NCBI GenBank assembly: GCA_014218215.1
Contig: CP043652.1
Span: 1,054,001 to 1,118,000 of the forward strand
Reading direction: 5' to 3'
Length of the DNA stretch: 64,000 bases
Origin: Geodermatophilaceae bacterium NBWT11
Lineage (GTDB): Bacteria; Actinomycetota; Actinomycetes; Mycobacteriales; Geodermatophilaceae
Under the pieces are notes generated by a model that ran no database searches, was not told the origin of the DNA, and saw only the letters and a list, made by a program, of their open reading frames with translations. The translations under genes were made by a program, and so were the position numbers. Positions 1 through 8,676 of the stretch are shown here, one piece after another; position 1 is the first letter of the stretch, and the number at the start of each line of letters is the position of its first letter.

Positions 1-930
1 GCACCCCAGGCTGGTGTTCCGCGACGGGGTGTCCACGTCGATGGCATAGACACACACCGAGTGCGTACCCGGCGCCACCTGCGTGGAGAACGAGAACCCG
101 TGCGCCGAACCCGACCCCGGGAAGACCGCACCCACATCCGGCCGCGACCCATCAGCCACCAACGCCGTCCCGCGACCATCCACGTACACGTGCACCTGAC
201 CGGCCACCAACGGCTGATCCGGGTCCAACGCCCAACCCCGGACACTCACCGTCCCCGCCGACGCAGCCAACGAGTCCCAACTCGCCAACGGCAACGCCAT
301 CTGCGTGGTGATCGACCGGCACCCCAGGCTGGTGTTCCGCGACGGGGTGTCCACGTCGATGGCATAGACACACACCGAGTGCGTACCCGGCGCCACCTGC
401 GTGGAGAACGAGAACCCGTGCGCCGAACCCGACCCCGGGAAGACCGCACCCACATCCGGCCGCGACCCATCAGCCACCAACGCCGTCCCGCGACCATCCA
501 CGTACACGTGCACCTGACCGGCCACCAACGGCTGATCCGGGTCCAACGCCCAACCCCGGACACTCACCGTCCCAGCCGACGCAGCCAACGAGTCCCAACT
601 CGCCAACGGCAACGCCATCTGCGTGGTGATCGACCGGCACCCCAGGCTGGTGTTCCGCGACGGGGTGTCCACGTCGATGGCATAGACACACACCGAGTGC
701 GTACCCGGCGCCACCTGCGTGGAGAACGAGAACCCGTGCGCCGAACCCGACCCCGGGAAGACCGCACCCACATCCGGCCGCGACCCATCAGCCACCAACG
801 CCGTCCCGCGACCATCCACGTACACGTGCACCTGACCGGCCACCAACGGCTGATCCGGGTCCAACGCCCAACCCCGGACACTCACCGTCCCCGCCGACGC
901 AGCCAACGAGTCCCAACTCGCCAACGGCAG
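1..930. repeat. 318-bp tandem repeat, about three copies
   Basis: The same 318-bp unit recurs at a constant period inside the first metalloprotease gene (the motif near 270 recurs near 588 and 906). Copies look identical apart from a single visible base, C versus A near 575, which changes Gly/Trp only in an irrelevant frame. The array continues off the left edge. It encodes the 106-residue C-terminal repeat. Confidence 0.93.
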
Positions 931-2505
931 TCGCTGGCCCACGATGGCGATGGGGGCTGTCCCGCCGGCGCGCGGGACGACCGTCACCATCGCCTCGGTG
1001 CCTGCGGCGTACTGGACGGCAAGCCGGAAGTCCCCACCGGCGAGGGAGATGGTGGAACCAGACGGGACCACCGTCATCCGATCGGCGTCCCACCCAGCAG
1101 CAGACGTCGGGGTGCCGTCCAACAGGAGGGACGTGTCGTCGCCCTCGGCGGCGCGGCGCACCGTCACTCCCTCTTGCAGTTGGAACACGTCGTCGGCGGT
1201 CCCGAGCCACGCGTCCTGACCCGTGGGGGCGCGGTACTCCACCCAGTAGGTCGCCCCGTTCGCCGCGCTCAGCTTGAGGGCTCTCGTACCCCCGGACGCT
1301 GACACCGGGGACAAGAACACGTTCTCGGCCGCGCCCGAGGGCGTCAGTTCGGCCACCTGACCAGGGTCGAGGACGCCCAGACGAGCCGCCTGAGCCGTGT
1401 TCAGCGAACCCAGACGAGCCCAGGACGCCCCCATGACGTCGTAGAAGTCCCGGTACGGGGACACCTGACACGTACCCGCCTCGGTCGTCGCGTTGCACTG
1501 GAGCTGGGACGAGTGACCCAGTCCGAAGTTGTGCCCCAGCTCGTGGGCGAGGACCGACGTCCCGGCCGCCCTGACGTACAACCTCCCTCCTGAGGTCGCT
1601 GAACCGCCCACCTCTGCCATGCCGAACGAGCAACCGGGGAGGTTCTGTGGCAGCGAACTCACGTAGACGAGAAGGTGCTTGGTGGGACCAGGGGTCCACC
1701 CCGCGGCCGCGGCAGCCGCGTTCCACAGACCGGTGGGGTCAGAGCACGACGCGCCTGTGCTGACCCAGCCGGACGGGCCCGATGTGGTACCCAACTGGAT
1801 GCGGCCCCCGCTCTGTCCGCGCCAGAAGTCCGCGACCGGTCCGTTCACCGCATTGGCGAGCGTGGCGACCGTCATCGAGTCGGCCTGGCCGCCAGCAGGC
1901 ACCACCCGCACGATCGTGACGCTGTTCGTGACTGCGGTTCCGGCCGCAGCGACAGGAGGATCGACCGGAGCCGCGGCAACGACCGAGGCGGCGAGCACCT
2001 CTCGCGCGGCTGCCAGACCGTCGTCCTCGGCCGGGGCGTCGACGACCTCCCCACCGACCGTCACCTCGACGGTGGCACCGACAGGCACGCTGTCGACGTC
2101 GTCGGTCAGCACCCGCACCGAGGAGCCGTCCGACCGCTCGATGTAGGTCAGGGGTCCCTGCTCGGCGAGCTCGGCGTCGTGCACGCTCGCGTGCTCCGGC
2201 CAGGCCTGGACGAGCTCACCCACGACCGTGGCCCCGGTGACGGCGGCTGCCGGCGCCGCCGGAGCTGCATCCTGGGGGTCAGCTGTCGCGACGTCGGCCG
2301 GCACGTGGTCGGTCCCAGGAGACACCGAGCTGGAGGGTGCGGACTGCGAGCCGGCCGGCGGGCTCGGCGGGGCCTCTGCGGGGACGGTCGCGCCGGTGGT
2401 CACCTCGGCCATCGCAGGTGCGACGGCGACGAACGAGGCCACCACGGCGATGGCCGCGGCCACGACCACCGAGCGCAGGGCGAGCGACCGATCAGTGACG
2501 TTCAC
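1..2505 (-). CDS. Secreted M11-like zinc metalloprotease with C-terminal tandem repeats (partial)
   Basis: Paralogue of the next gene; the C-terminus lies beyond the left edge, so 835 residues are visible. The GTG start follows AGGAG. Residues 1-34 form a signal peptide ending APAMA, followed by a Pro/Ala/Ser/Thr linker. The zinc site HELGHNFGLGH is at residues 321-331, with a YDVMG Met-turn downstream; this is the metzincin pattern (HExxHxxGxxH) seen in gametolysin-type peptidases. From about residue 527 come 106-residue repeats containing GWALDPDQP, HVYVDGRG, SRPDV and LGCRS. Such repeats are common in secreted actinobacterial proteins; a cell-wall, carbohydrate or adhesive role is a guess. 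Substrate unknown. The protease call is firm. Confidence 0.82.
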   Translation of the reverse strand, partial: MNVTDRSLALRSVVVAAAIAVVASFVAVAPAMAEVTTGATVPAEAPPSPPAGSQSAPSSSVSPGTDHVPADVATADPQDAAPAAPAAAVTGATVVGELVQAWPEHASVHDAELAEQGPLTYIERSDGSSVRVLTDDVDSVPVGATVEVTVGGEVVDAPAEDDGLAAAREVLAASVVAAAPVDPPVAAAGTAVTNSVTIVRVVPAGGQADSMTVATLANAVNGPVADFWRGQSGGRIQLGTTSGPSGWVSTGASCSDPTGLWNAAAAAAGWTPGPTKHLLVYVSSLPQNLPGCSFGMAEVGGSATSGGRLYVRAAGTSVLAHELGHNFGLGHSSQLQCNATTEAGTCQVSPYRDFYDVMGASWARLGSLNTAQAARLGVLDPGQVAELTPSGAAENVFLSPVSASGGTRALKLSAANGATYWVEYRAPTGQDAWLGTADDVFQLQEGVTVRRAAEGDDTSLLLDGTPTSAAGWDADRMTVVPSGSTISLAGGDFRLAVQYAAGTEAMVTVVPRAGGTAPIAIVGQRLPLASWDSLAASAGTVSVRGWALDPDQPLVAGQVHVYVDGRGTALVADGSRPDVGAVFPGSGSAHGFSFSTQVAPGTHSVCVYAIDVDTPSRNTSLGCRSITTQMALPLASWDSLAASAGTVSVRGWALDPDQPLVAGQVHVYVDGRGTALVADGSRPDVGAVFPGSGSAHGFSFSTQVAPGTHSVCVYAIDVDTPSRNTSLGCRSITTQMALPLASWDSLAASAGTVSVRGWALDPDQPLVAGQVHVYVDGRGTALVADGSRPDVGAVFPGSGSAHGFSFSTQVAPGTHSVCVYAIDVDTPSRNTSLGC

Positions 2506-2610
2506 GCGAGCTCCTGATCGAGAGGGACGAGACGAGCTGTGCCCCGGCGAGATCGGGGTGGTGGTCATGGACGGGTACCTGATGTGTCGCAGCTGACGCC
2601 GGCGTGACTG

Positions 2611-5600
2611 CTACGCGGTCACCGAACGACAACCCAGCGACGTGTGCGCAGCCCGACCCGTCGTGTCGATCCCGTACACACACACCTGGTGCACACCCGC
2701 CGACACCGGCGTGGAGAAACCGAACCCGTGCCGAGACCCGATACCGGGGAACGGCACCTCCAGGTCCGGCCGCGACGCATTCGCCGTCACCGCGGTCCCA
2801 CGACCGTCGACGTAGACGTGCACGTCGTTGGACGCCGGCACCACATCAGGATCGAAAGACCACCCCGACAGCGACAACACACCCTGCGACACCGACATCG
2901 AGTCCCACGAACCCATCGGCGAGGTCAGCCCCACCGACACCGAACGACAACCCAGCGACGTGTGCGCAGCCCGACCCGTCGTGTCGATCCCGTACACACA
3001 CACCTGGTGCACACCCGCCGACACCGGCGTGGAGAAACCGAACCCGTGCCGAGACCCGATACCGGGGAACGGCACCTCCAGGTCCGGCCGCGACGCATTC
3101 GCCGTCACCGCGGTCCCACGACCGTCGACGTAGACGTGCACGTCGTTGGACGCCGGCACCACATCAGGATCGAAAGACCACCCCGACAGCGACAACACAC
3201 CCTGCGACACCGACATCGAGTCCCACGAACCCATCGGCGAGGTCAGCCCCACCGACACCGAACGACAACCCAGCGACGTGTGCGCAGCCCGACCCGTCGT
3301 GTCGATCCCGTACACACACACCTGGTGCACACCCGCCGACACCGGCGTGGAGAAACCGAACCCGTGCCGAGACCCGATACCGGGGAACGGCACCTCCAGG
3401 TCCGGCCGCGACGCATTCGCCGTCACCGCAGTCCCACGACCGTCGACGTAGACGTGCACGTCGTTGGACGCCGGCACCACATCAGGATCGAAAGACCACC
3501 CCGACAGCGACAACACACCCTGCGACACCGACATCGAGTCCCACGAACCCATCGGCGAGGTCAGCCCCACCGACACCGAACGACAACCCAGCGACGTGTG
3601 CGCAGCCCGACCCGTCGTGTCGATCCCGTACACACACACCTGGTGCACACCCGCCGACACCGGCGTGGAGAAACCGAACCCGTGCCGAGACCCGATACCG
3701 GGGAACGGCACCTCCAGGTCCGGCCGCGACGCATTCGCCGTCACCGCGGTCCCACGACCGTCGACGTAGACGTGCACGTCGTTGGACGCCGGCACCACAT
3801 CAGGATCGAAAGACCACCCCGACAGCGACAACACACCCTGCGACACCGACATCGAGTCCCACGAACCCATCGGCGAGGTCAGCCCCACCGACACCGAACG
3901 ACAACCCAGCGACGTGTGCGCAGCCCGACCCGTCGTGTCGATCCCGTACACACACACCTGGTGCACACCCGCCGACACCGGCGTGGAGAAACCGAACCCG
4001 TGCTGGTCACCGATGCCCGGGAAGGTCCGCGGCAGATCCGGCCGGGAGCCATCAGCCGTCACAGCAGTCCCGACACCGTCGACGTAGACGTGTACGTCGT
4101 TGGAGGACGGGACCACATCAGGATCGAAAGACCACCCCGACAGCGACAACACACCCTGCGACACCGACATCGAGTCCCACGAACCCATCGGGGAGCGACC
4201 CCGGTCGATGCCGCTCGAGGGCGGTGCGACGGGCACCGTTCCGGTCGTGATCCGCACAGCAGCGCCGCTGGTCGAGACGCTCTGCACCGTGATGGCGAAG
4301 TCCCCGGACTGGACGGACACCGCCGTGCCCACGGGCAGCGAGGTCTGCAGGTCCGCGGACCAGCGGTCCGCGCGCGACGGGCTCCCGTCGAGCAGGAGCG
4401 AGGTGTTCGGCAGGCCGGAGGCCCGGCGCAGCACCACACCGCTGTCGACCCGGTAGAGGTTGCGCGAGTCACCCAGCCACGCGTCCTGGCCGCTGGGCTG
4501 GCGGTACTCCAACCAGTAGACGGTGCCGGTGCGGTCGGTGAGCTTGACCGCTCGGGTCCCGGACCCTGCCGAGACGGGGGCCAGGGTCACCGAGCGGGCG
4601 GCGGTGGACGGCGTCAGCGCGACGGTCTCCGAGGCCGGGAGGACGCCGATCAGCGCAGCCTGAGGCGCGCTGAGCGACCCGATCTGACCCCAGGAGATGC
4701 CCATGACGTCGTACAGGTCGTAGTAGGAGCGGGTCTGGCAGGTGCCGACCTCGACCGCGCCGTCGCACTGGACCTCCGAGGAGTGGCCCAGCCCGAAGTT
4801 GTGGCCCAGCTCGTGGGCGATCACCGGGGTGGCGACCTCACGGACGTAGGAGACGCCACCGGAGCCGACCGACGTGCCGACGGTGCCCAGACCGTAGGAG
4901 CAGTCCGGGGCGGCCGGGACGTAGAGCAGGAGGTGCTTGCCCGCGCCGCCGGTCCACCCGATCTGGGCAGCGACGTCGCTCCACAGCGCGTTGGGGTCGG
5001 CGCAGCCCTTGCTCGAGGTGACCCAGCCCGATCGGCCGGCCACGGCGGACAGCCGGATCAGGTCGTTGCTCTGGTCGGACCAGAAGGAGGCGACGCCGCC
5101 GTTGACCTGGTTGACCAGCGAGGTGATCGAGGTGCCGTCCGCGGACCCACCGGCCGGGACGACGAGGACGGCGGTGACGGTGTTGGTCGGGGCAGCCCCC
5201 GCCGCAGCCGTGGTCGGGTCCGGTGTCGCGGCCTGCAGGACCTCGGCGGCGAGCACCTCGCGGGCCGGGGCGACGCCCTGCTCCTCGCTGGCCTCGTCGG
5301 CCAGCTCCTCGCCCACGGTCACCTCGATGGTGGACCCGGTGCGGACGGCGGGCAGGTCCTCGGTGGGGACCCGCACGGCGTCGCCCTCGACGGGCTCGAT
5401 CCAGCTCAGCGGGGCCTCGGCTGCGTGCTCGTCGCCCTCGTGGGCGTGCTCGTCGGCCGAGGGGTCCGGATAGGCCTGCACGAGCTCACCGACGACGGTG
5501 TCCCCGGCCTCGACCTCGGGCTCTGCCGTCGTCGACGGGGCTGCGGTCGGCTCGGGCGCGGACGTCGTCGGCTCGGCCGTCGGCTCCGACGTGGTCGTCG

Positions 5601-5823
5601 AGGACGGCGCGGGCGTCTCGGACGGCGTCGTCACGGGCGCGTCGGTCGACTCGGACGGGGCCGCGGTGGCGGGCGCCGAGGTGGTCTGCGGAGCCGACGA
5701 CGTCGGGGCAGCCGTCGCGTCCTCCGCCATCGCCGCAGGGGCGACGACGAAGGTGGCGAGGACCGCGACGGTCGAGGCGAGCACAGCGGACCGCAGGGTG
5801 CGGCGGCGGTGGGCGAGTTGCAC
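2611..5823 (-). CDS. Secreted M11-like zinc metalloprotease with five 106-residue repeats
   Basis: Predicted 1070-residue secreted endopeptidase. The GTG start at 5823 has GGAG 7 nt upstream; a further upstream ATG in frame (5949) would put 42 non-signal residues before the signal peptide and is rejected. Residues 1-33 form a signal peptide ending APAAMA. Residues 34-115 are low-complexity Ala/Pro/Thr/Ser/Glu. The zinc motif HELGHNFGLGH is at 337-347 with Met-turn YDVMG near 370. Residues 544-1070 are five repeats with GSWDSMSVSQG, GWSFDPD, VHVYVDG, SRPDL, HGFGFSTPV and LGCRS. No sortase signal or C-terminal membrane segment, so probably released or wall-bound. Tandem paralogue of the preceding gene. 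Confidence 0.87.
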   Translation of the reverse strand: MQLAHRRRTLRSAVLASTVAVLATFVVAPAAMAEDATAAPTSSAPQTTSAPATAAPSESTDAPVTTPSETPAPSSTTTSEPTAEPTTSAPEPTAAPSTTAEPEVEAGDTVVGELVQAYPDPSADEHAHEGDEHAAEAPLSWIEPVEGDAVRVPTEDLPAVRTGSTIEVTVGEELADEASEEQGVAPAREVLAAEVLQAATPDPTTAAAGAAPTNTVTAVLVVPAGGSADGTSITSLVNQVNGGVASFWSDQSNDLIRLSAVAGRSGWVTSSKGCADPNALWSDVAAQIGWTGGAGKHLLLYVPAAPDCSYGLGTVGTSVGSGGVSYVREVATPVIAHELGHNFGLGHSSEVQCDGAVEVGTCQTRSYYDLYDVMGISWGQIGSLSAPQAALIGVLPASETVALTPSTAARSVTLAPVSAGSGTRAVKLTDRTGTVYWLEYRQPSGQDAWLGDSRNLYRVDSGVVLRRASGLPNTSLLLDGSPSRADRWSADLQTSLPVGTAVSVQSGDFAITVQSVSTSGAAVRITTGTVPVAPPSSGIDRGRSPMGSWDSMSVSQGVLSLSGWSFDPDVVPSSNDVHVYVDGVGTAVTADGSRPDLPRTFPGIGDQHGFGFSTPVSAGVHQVCVYGIDTTGRAAHTSLGCRSVSVGLTSPMGSWDSMSVSQGVLSLSGWSFDPDVVPASNDVHVYVDGRGTAVTANASRPDLEVPFPGIGSRHGFGFSTPVSAGVHQVCVYGIDTTGRAAHTSLGCRSVSVGLTSPMGSWDSMSVSQGVLSLSGWSFDPDVVPASNDVHVYVDGRGTAVTANASRPDLEVPFPGIGSRHGFGFSTPVSAGVHQVCVYGIDTTGRAAHTSLGCRSVSVGLTSPMGSWDSMSVSQGVLSLSGWSFDPDVVPASNDVHVYVDGRGTAVTANASRPDLEVPFPGIGSRHGFGFSTPVSAGVHQVCVYGIDTTGRAAHTSLGCRSVSVGLTSPMGSWDSMSVSQGVLSLSGWSFDPDVVPASNDVHVYVDGRGTAVTANASRPDLEVPFPGIGSRHGFGFSTPVSAGVHQVCVYGIDTTGRAAHTSLGCRSVTA
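2621..4192. repeat. 318-bp tandem repeat, five copies
   Basis: Units begin at 2621, 2939, 3257, 3575 and 3893, an exact 318-bp period. The first four units look identical apart from one visible silent base (G to A near 3430). The fifth, which encodes the most N-terminal repeat, is diverged over its later two thirds. The period is a multiple of three, so gain or loss of units keeps the reading frame. Confidence 0.95.
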
Positions 5824-5899
5824 GTGGGGCTCCTGAGCAGAAGGGCGTTCGCTCAAGGTGATCGGCTCGACCCCCCACTTCCTGTAGCCCCTCCACCCG

Positions 5900-6691
5900 C
5901 TAGAGGTAGTGCCGCGCCTCCCGGGCGGCCGCAGCCCCGTACCCGCCACCGAACAGCAGCGCGTGGAGCAGCAACGGGTGCAGCTGGTGCAGGCCCGTCC
6001 GCTCCTCCCAGCCCGGCGCCAGCGGGGTGACCCCGGTGTAGGCCGCCAGGATCTCCGTCAGCAGCGGCGCACCGAACAGGTGCAGCAGCGCGAGGTCGGT
6101 CTCCCGGTGCCCGCCGTGCGCGGCAGCGGCGTCCACCAGCCACACCCGGGAGCCCGTCCACAGCAGGTTGCCGCTCCACAGGTCGCCGTGCAGCCGGGCC
6201 GGCGGCTCGACCGGGACGTCGGCCAGCCGCGGCAGCACCCGCTCGACCACCGCGGCCTCGTCGGACGTCAGGTGACCGGCGTCGACGGCCAGCCGCACCA
6301 GCGGGAGGAGTCGCGCCTCGGCGAAGAAGGCGGCCCAGTCGTCGAACGGCTCGGGGTCCAGCGGGATCGTCGCGGCGTACCCGCCGCCCCCGAACGCCGG
6401 TGGCCCCGACGCGTGCATCCTGGCCAGCGCCGCTCCGAACTCCCGGGCAGCGCCGACCGACGGCGCGGACGACGCCACCCACGACAGCGTCAGGGACGAC
6501 GGGGTCACGTCGAGCACCTCGGGCAGCGGCGGCCCGCCGTCCACCCGCAGCCGGTCCAGCCCCCGCGCCTCGGCCTCGAAGAACCCGGCCGGTGCCCCGG
6601 TCAGCTCCTTGACGAACACCGGCCCGTCGGCCCGCTCGACGCGGAACGCCGAGCAGATGTCACCTCCGGGGACCGGTACCCGCGAGCTCAC
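5900..6691 (-). CDS. Fructosamine kinase / ketosamine-3-kinase family protein
   Basis: 263 residues of the FN3K family, in the phosphotransferase (APH-like) fold. The catalytic loop HGDLWSGN is at 168-175, the ATP-binding Lys in VFVKE is near 28, and a metal-binding Asp follows in LVDAAAAHGGHRETD. Family members phosphorylate ketosamines or ribulosamines on glycated proteins and metabolites, which makes them spontaneously decompose. The GTG start overlaps the stop of the upstream flavoprotein gene as GTGA, so the two are probably translationally coupled. Bacterial substrates are poorly defined; the family is confident, the substrate is not. Confidence 0.84.
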   Translation of the reverse strand: MSSRVPVPGGDICSAFRVERADGPVFVKELTGAPAGFFEAEARGLDRLRVDGGPPLPEVLDVTPSSLTLSWVASSAPSVGAAREFGAALARMHASGPPAFGGGGYAATIPLDPEPFDDWAAFFAEARLLPLVRLAVDAGHLTSDEAAVVERVLPRLADVPVEPPARLHGDLWSGNLLWTGSRVWLVDAAAAHGGHRETDLALLHLFGAPLLTEILAAYTGVTPLAPGWEERTGLHQLHPLLLHALLFGGGYGAAAAREARHYL

Positions 6692-8091
6692 TCGTCGTCG
6701 GAGTTCATCAACCGCCGGCCGGCTTCGGTGATCGACCCCGAGAGGGACGGGTAGATCGAGAACGTCTGCGCCAGGTCGTCCACGGTCAGGCCCTTGCTGA
6801 CCGCCAGCGTGATGGGCAGGACCAGCTCGGAGGCACCCGGCGCCACGACCACGCCGCCGACGACGACGCCGGTGGAGCGTCGGGCGAAGATCTTCACGAA
6901 CCCGTCGCGCAGGTCGCTCATCTTGGCCCGGGCGTTGGTGGCCAGCGGCAGCTGGACGCTCTCGATGTCCGAGCCCTCGGGGATCGTCTTCTCCTGCACC
7001 CCGACCGTGGCGATCTCCGGGTGGGTGAACACGTTGCCGGCGACGGTCTTCAGCCGGATCGGGCTGACCGCCTCCCCCAGCGCGTGCCACATCGCGATCC
7101 GGCCCTGCATCGCCGCCACCGAGGCCAGCTGGAACACCCCGGTCACGTCGCCGGCGGCGTAGATCCCCGACACCGACGTGCGACTGACCCGGTCGACGAC
7201 CACGTGCCCGGACGGCGACGTCGCCACCCCGCACTGCTCCAGGTTGAGCCCCGCGGTGTTGGGCACCGTGCCGACGGTCATCAGCGCGTGGGAACCGGTG
7301 ACGACGCGGCCGTCGGTGAGGCGCACCTCGACCCCGGTCGCCGTCCGCGTGACCGACTCCGCGCGTCCACGCTCGGCGATCTTGCCGCCGCGGGACTGGA
7401 AGACCTTCTCCACGACGGCGGCTGCGTCGGCGTCCTCACCGGGCAGCACCTGGTCGCGGGAGGAGACCAGCGTGACCGGCACCCCGGCCTCCAGGTAGCC
7501 CGAGGCGAACTCTGCGCCGGTGACGCCCGAGCCCACGACGACGAGGTGCTCGGGCAAGTCCTCGAGGTCGTAGACGTCGCGCCAGGACAGGATCCGGTCG
7601 CCGTCGGGCTCGGAGCCGGGCAGCACCCGGGGGTCGGCGCCGGTGGCGATGAGGACGACGTCGGCCTCGAGCTCCTCGCGCACGCCGCCCTCCTCGTCGC
7701 AGATCTCGACGCGGTGCGCGGCCAGGCCGCGGATCTCGTCGGACAGCCGGGCCGCCCCGGTGACCGAGCGGACCCCGACGGAGTCCAGCCGGGCGCGGAT
7801 GTCGGCGGACTGGGCCATCGCCAGCCCGCGAATGCGGCCGTTGACCTTGGCGATGTCGAGTTCGACGGTGGCGAGATCGGACCCCCGCAGACCCAGGACG
7901 GCGGAGTCGCGGACGGCGGTCATCGCCCCCGCGGCGGCGATGAGGGTCTTGGACGGCACGCAGTCGGTGAGCACGCTGGCCCCACCGAGCCCGTCGCGCT
8001 CGACCACGGTGACGTCGGCACCCAGCTGGGCGGCGACCAGGGCTGCCTCGTAGCCGGCCGGTCCGCCGCCGATGATCACGATGCGGGTCAT
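6688..8091 (-). CDS. lpdA: NAD(P)H-quinone dehydrogenase, LpdA-type flavoprotein
   Basis: 467-residue FAD-dependent pyridine nucleotide-disulfide reductase fold protein. The FAD-binding GGGPAGYEAAL is at residues 8-18, an NAD-binding GSGVTGAEFASG is in the middle, and AAGDVTG is further on. The CxxxxC redox pair of true lipoamide dehydrogenases is broken: Ser39 replaces the first Cys and only Cys44 remains (SVLTDCVPSK). This matches M. tuberculosis Rv3303c LpdA, a quinone reductase and not an E3 subunit. The ATG start lies 10 nt after GGGAG. Divergent from the gene at 8218, as expected for the actinobacterial lpdA-deoD neighbourhood. Protects against oxidative stress in mycobacteria; here inferred. 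Confidence 0.86.
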   Translation of the reverse strand: MTRIVIIGGGPAGYEAALVAAQLGADVTVVERDGLGGASVLTDCVPSKTLIAAAGAMTAVRDSAVLGLRGSDLATVELDIAKVNGRIRGLAMAQSADIRARLDSVGVRSVTGAARLSDEIRGLAAHRVEICDEEGGVREELEADVVLIATGADPRVLPGSEPDGDRILSWRDVYDLEDLPEHLVVVGSGVTGAEFASGYLEAGVPVTLVSSRDQVLPGEDADAAAVVEKVFQSRGGKIAERGRAESVTRTATGVEVRLTDGRVVTGSHALMTVGTVPNTAGLNLEQCGVATSPSGHVVVDRVSRTSVSGIYAAGDVTGVFQLASVAAMQGRIAMWHALGEAVSPIRLKTVAGNVFTHPEIATVGVQEKTIPEGSDIESVQLPLATNARAKMSDLRDGFVKIFARRSTGVVVGGVVVAPGASELVLPITLAVSKGLTVDDLAQTFSIYPSLSGSITEAGRRLMNSDDE

Positions 8092-8205
8092 GAGTGGTCC
8101 AACTCCCGTGCTGTGCGGTGGATGTGCTCCCCCATCCTCCCCGGTGGGCGGACCGCCCGGTGCCACCACCCCGGGTCGGGCTCACCACACCGGGGCGGGC
8201 GCCCG

Positions 8206-8211
8206 TAGGGT
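8206..8211 (+). promoter_or_regulatory. -10 box TAGGGT, leaderless start
   Basis: TAGGGT is separated by 6 nt from the GTG at 8218, so transcription would begin at the start codon. There is no Shine-Dalgarno sequence. Confidence 0.6.
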
Positions 8212-8217
8212 CGCCGC

Positions 8218-8676
8218 GTGGGCCTCTACGCGGCGTACGGCTCCAACTCGGACCCGGCGCAGATGCTGCAGCGCTGCCCGTCCTCCCCGCACACCGGCAC
8301 GGGCTGGGTGCAGGGCTGGCGGCTGACCTTCGGGGCCGAGGAGCTCGGCTGGGAGGGCGCGCTGGCGACCCTGGTCCCGGCCGACGAGTCCGACACCGGC
8401 GTCTTCGTCGCCCTCTACGACCTCACCGCCGCCGACGAGGCCGCCCTGGACGCCTGGGAGGGCGCCGACCACGGCCTCTACCGCAAGCTGCACCTGCGGG
8501 TGCACACCCTGGCCGGGGACGTCGTGGCGTTCGTCTACGTGCTCGACGCCTTCGAGGGCGGGCTGCCCTCGGCGCGCTACCTGGGCGTGCTCGCCGACGC
8601 CGCCGAGGCCGCCGGCGCCCCGGACGACTACGTCGTGGACCTGCGCTCCCGGGAGTGCCGCTCGCTCGGTCGCTAG
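8218..8676 (+). CDS. Gamma-glutamylcyclotransferase-like protein
   Basis: 152-residue protein of the GGCT-like superfamily. The N-terminal YGSN (residues 6-9, in LYAAYGSNSDP) is the phosphate/substrate loop of that fold, and a mid-protein acidic residue (AWEGAD) is placed where the catalytic Glu usually lies. Family members release 5-oxoproline from gamma-glutamyl compounds; related AIG2-like proteins have other or unknown activities. The organism probably makes mycothiol and not glutathione, so the physiological substrate is unclear. The GTG start has a leaderless promoter. Convergent with meaB, overlapping it by 4 nt. Confidence 0.72.
   Translation: MGLYAAYGSNSDPAQMLQRCPSSPHTGTGWVQGWRLTFGAEELGWEGALATLVPADESDTGVFVALYDLTAADEAALDAWEGADHGLYRKLHLRVHTLAGDVVAFVYVLDAFEGGLPSARYLGVLADAAEAAGAPDDYVVDLRSRECRSLGR

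Noticed and set aside
1-4192. CRISPR-like repetitive pattern
   Set aside because: The repeat period is 318 bp with no unique spacers, and both arrays lie wholly inside protein-coding frames.
2644-6030. Very long open frames on the plus strand opposite the metalloproteases
   Set aside because: They are Arg/His/Pro-rich antisense translations that follow the repeat; the minus-strand frame has a signal peptide, zinc motif and ribosome site.
6688-8091. Dihydrolipoamide dehydrogenase (E3) function
   Set aside because: The first Cys of the redox pair is Ser, so lipoamide turnover is not expected.
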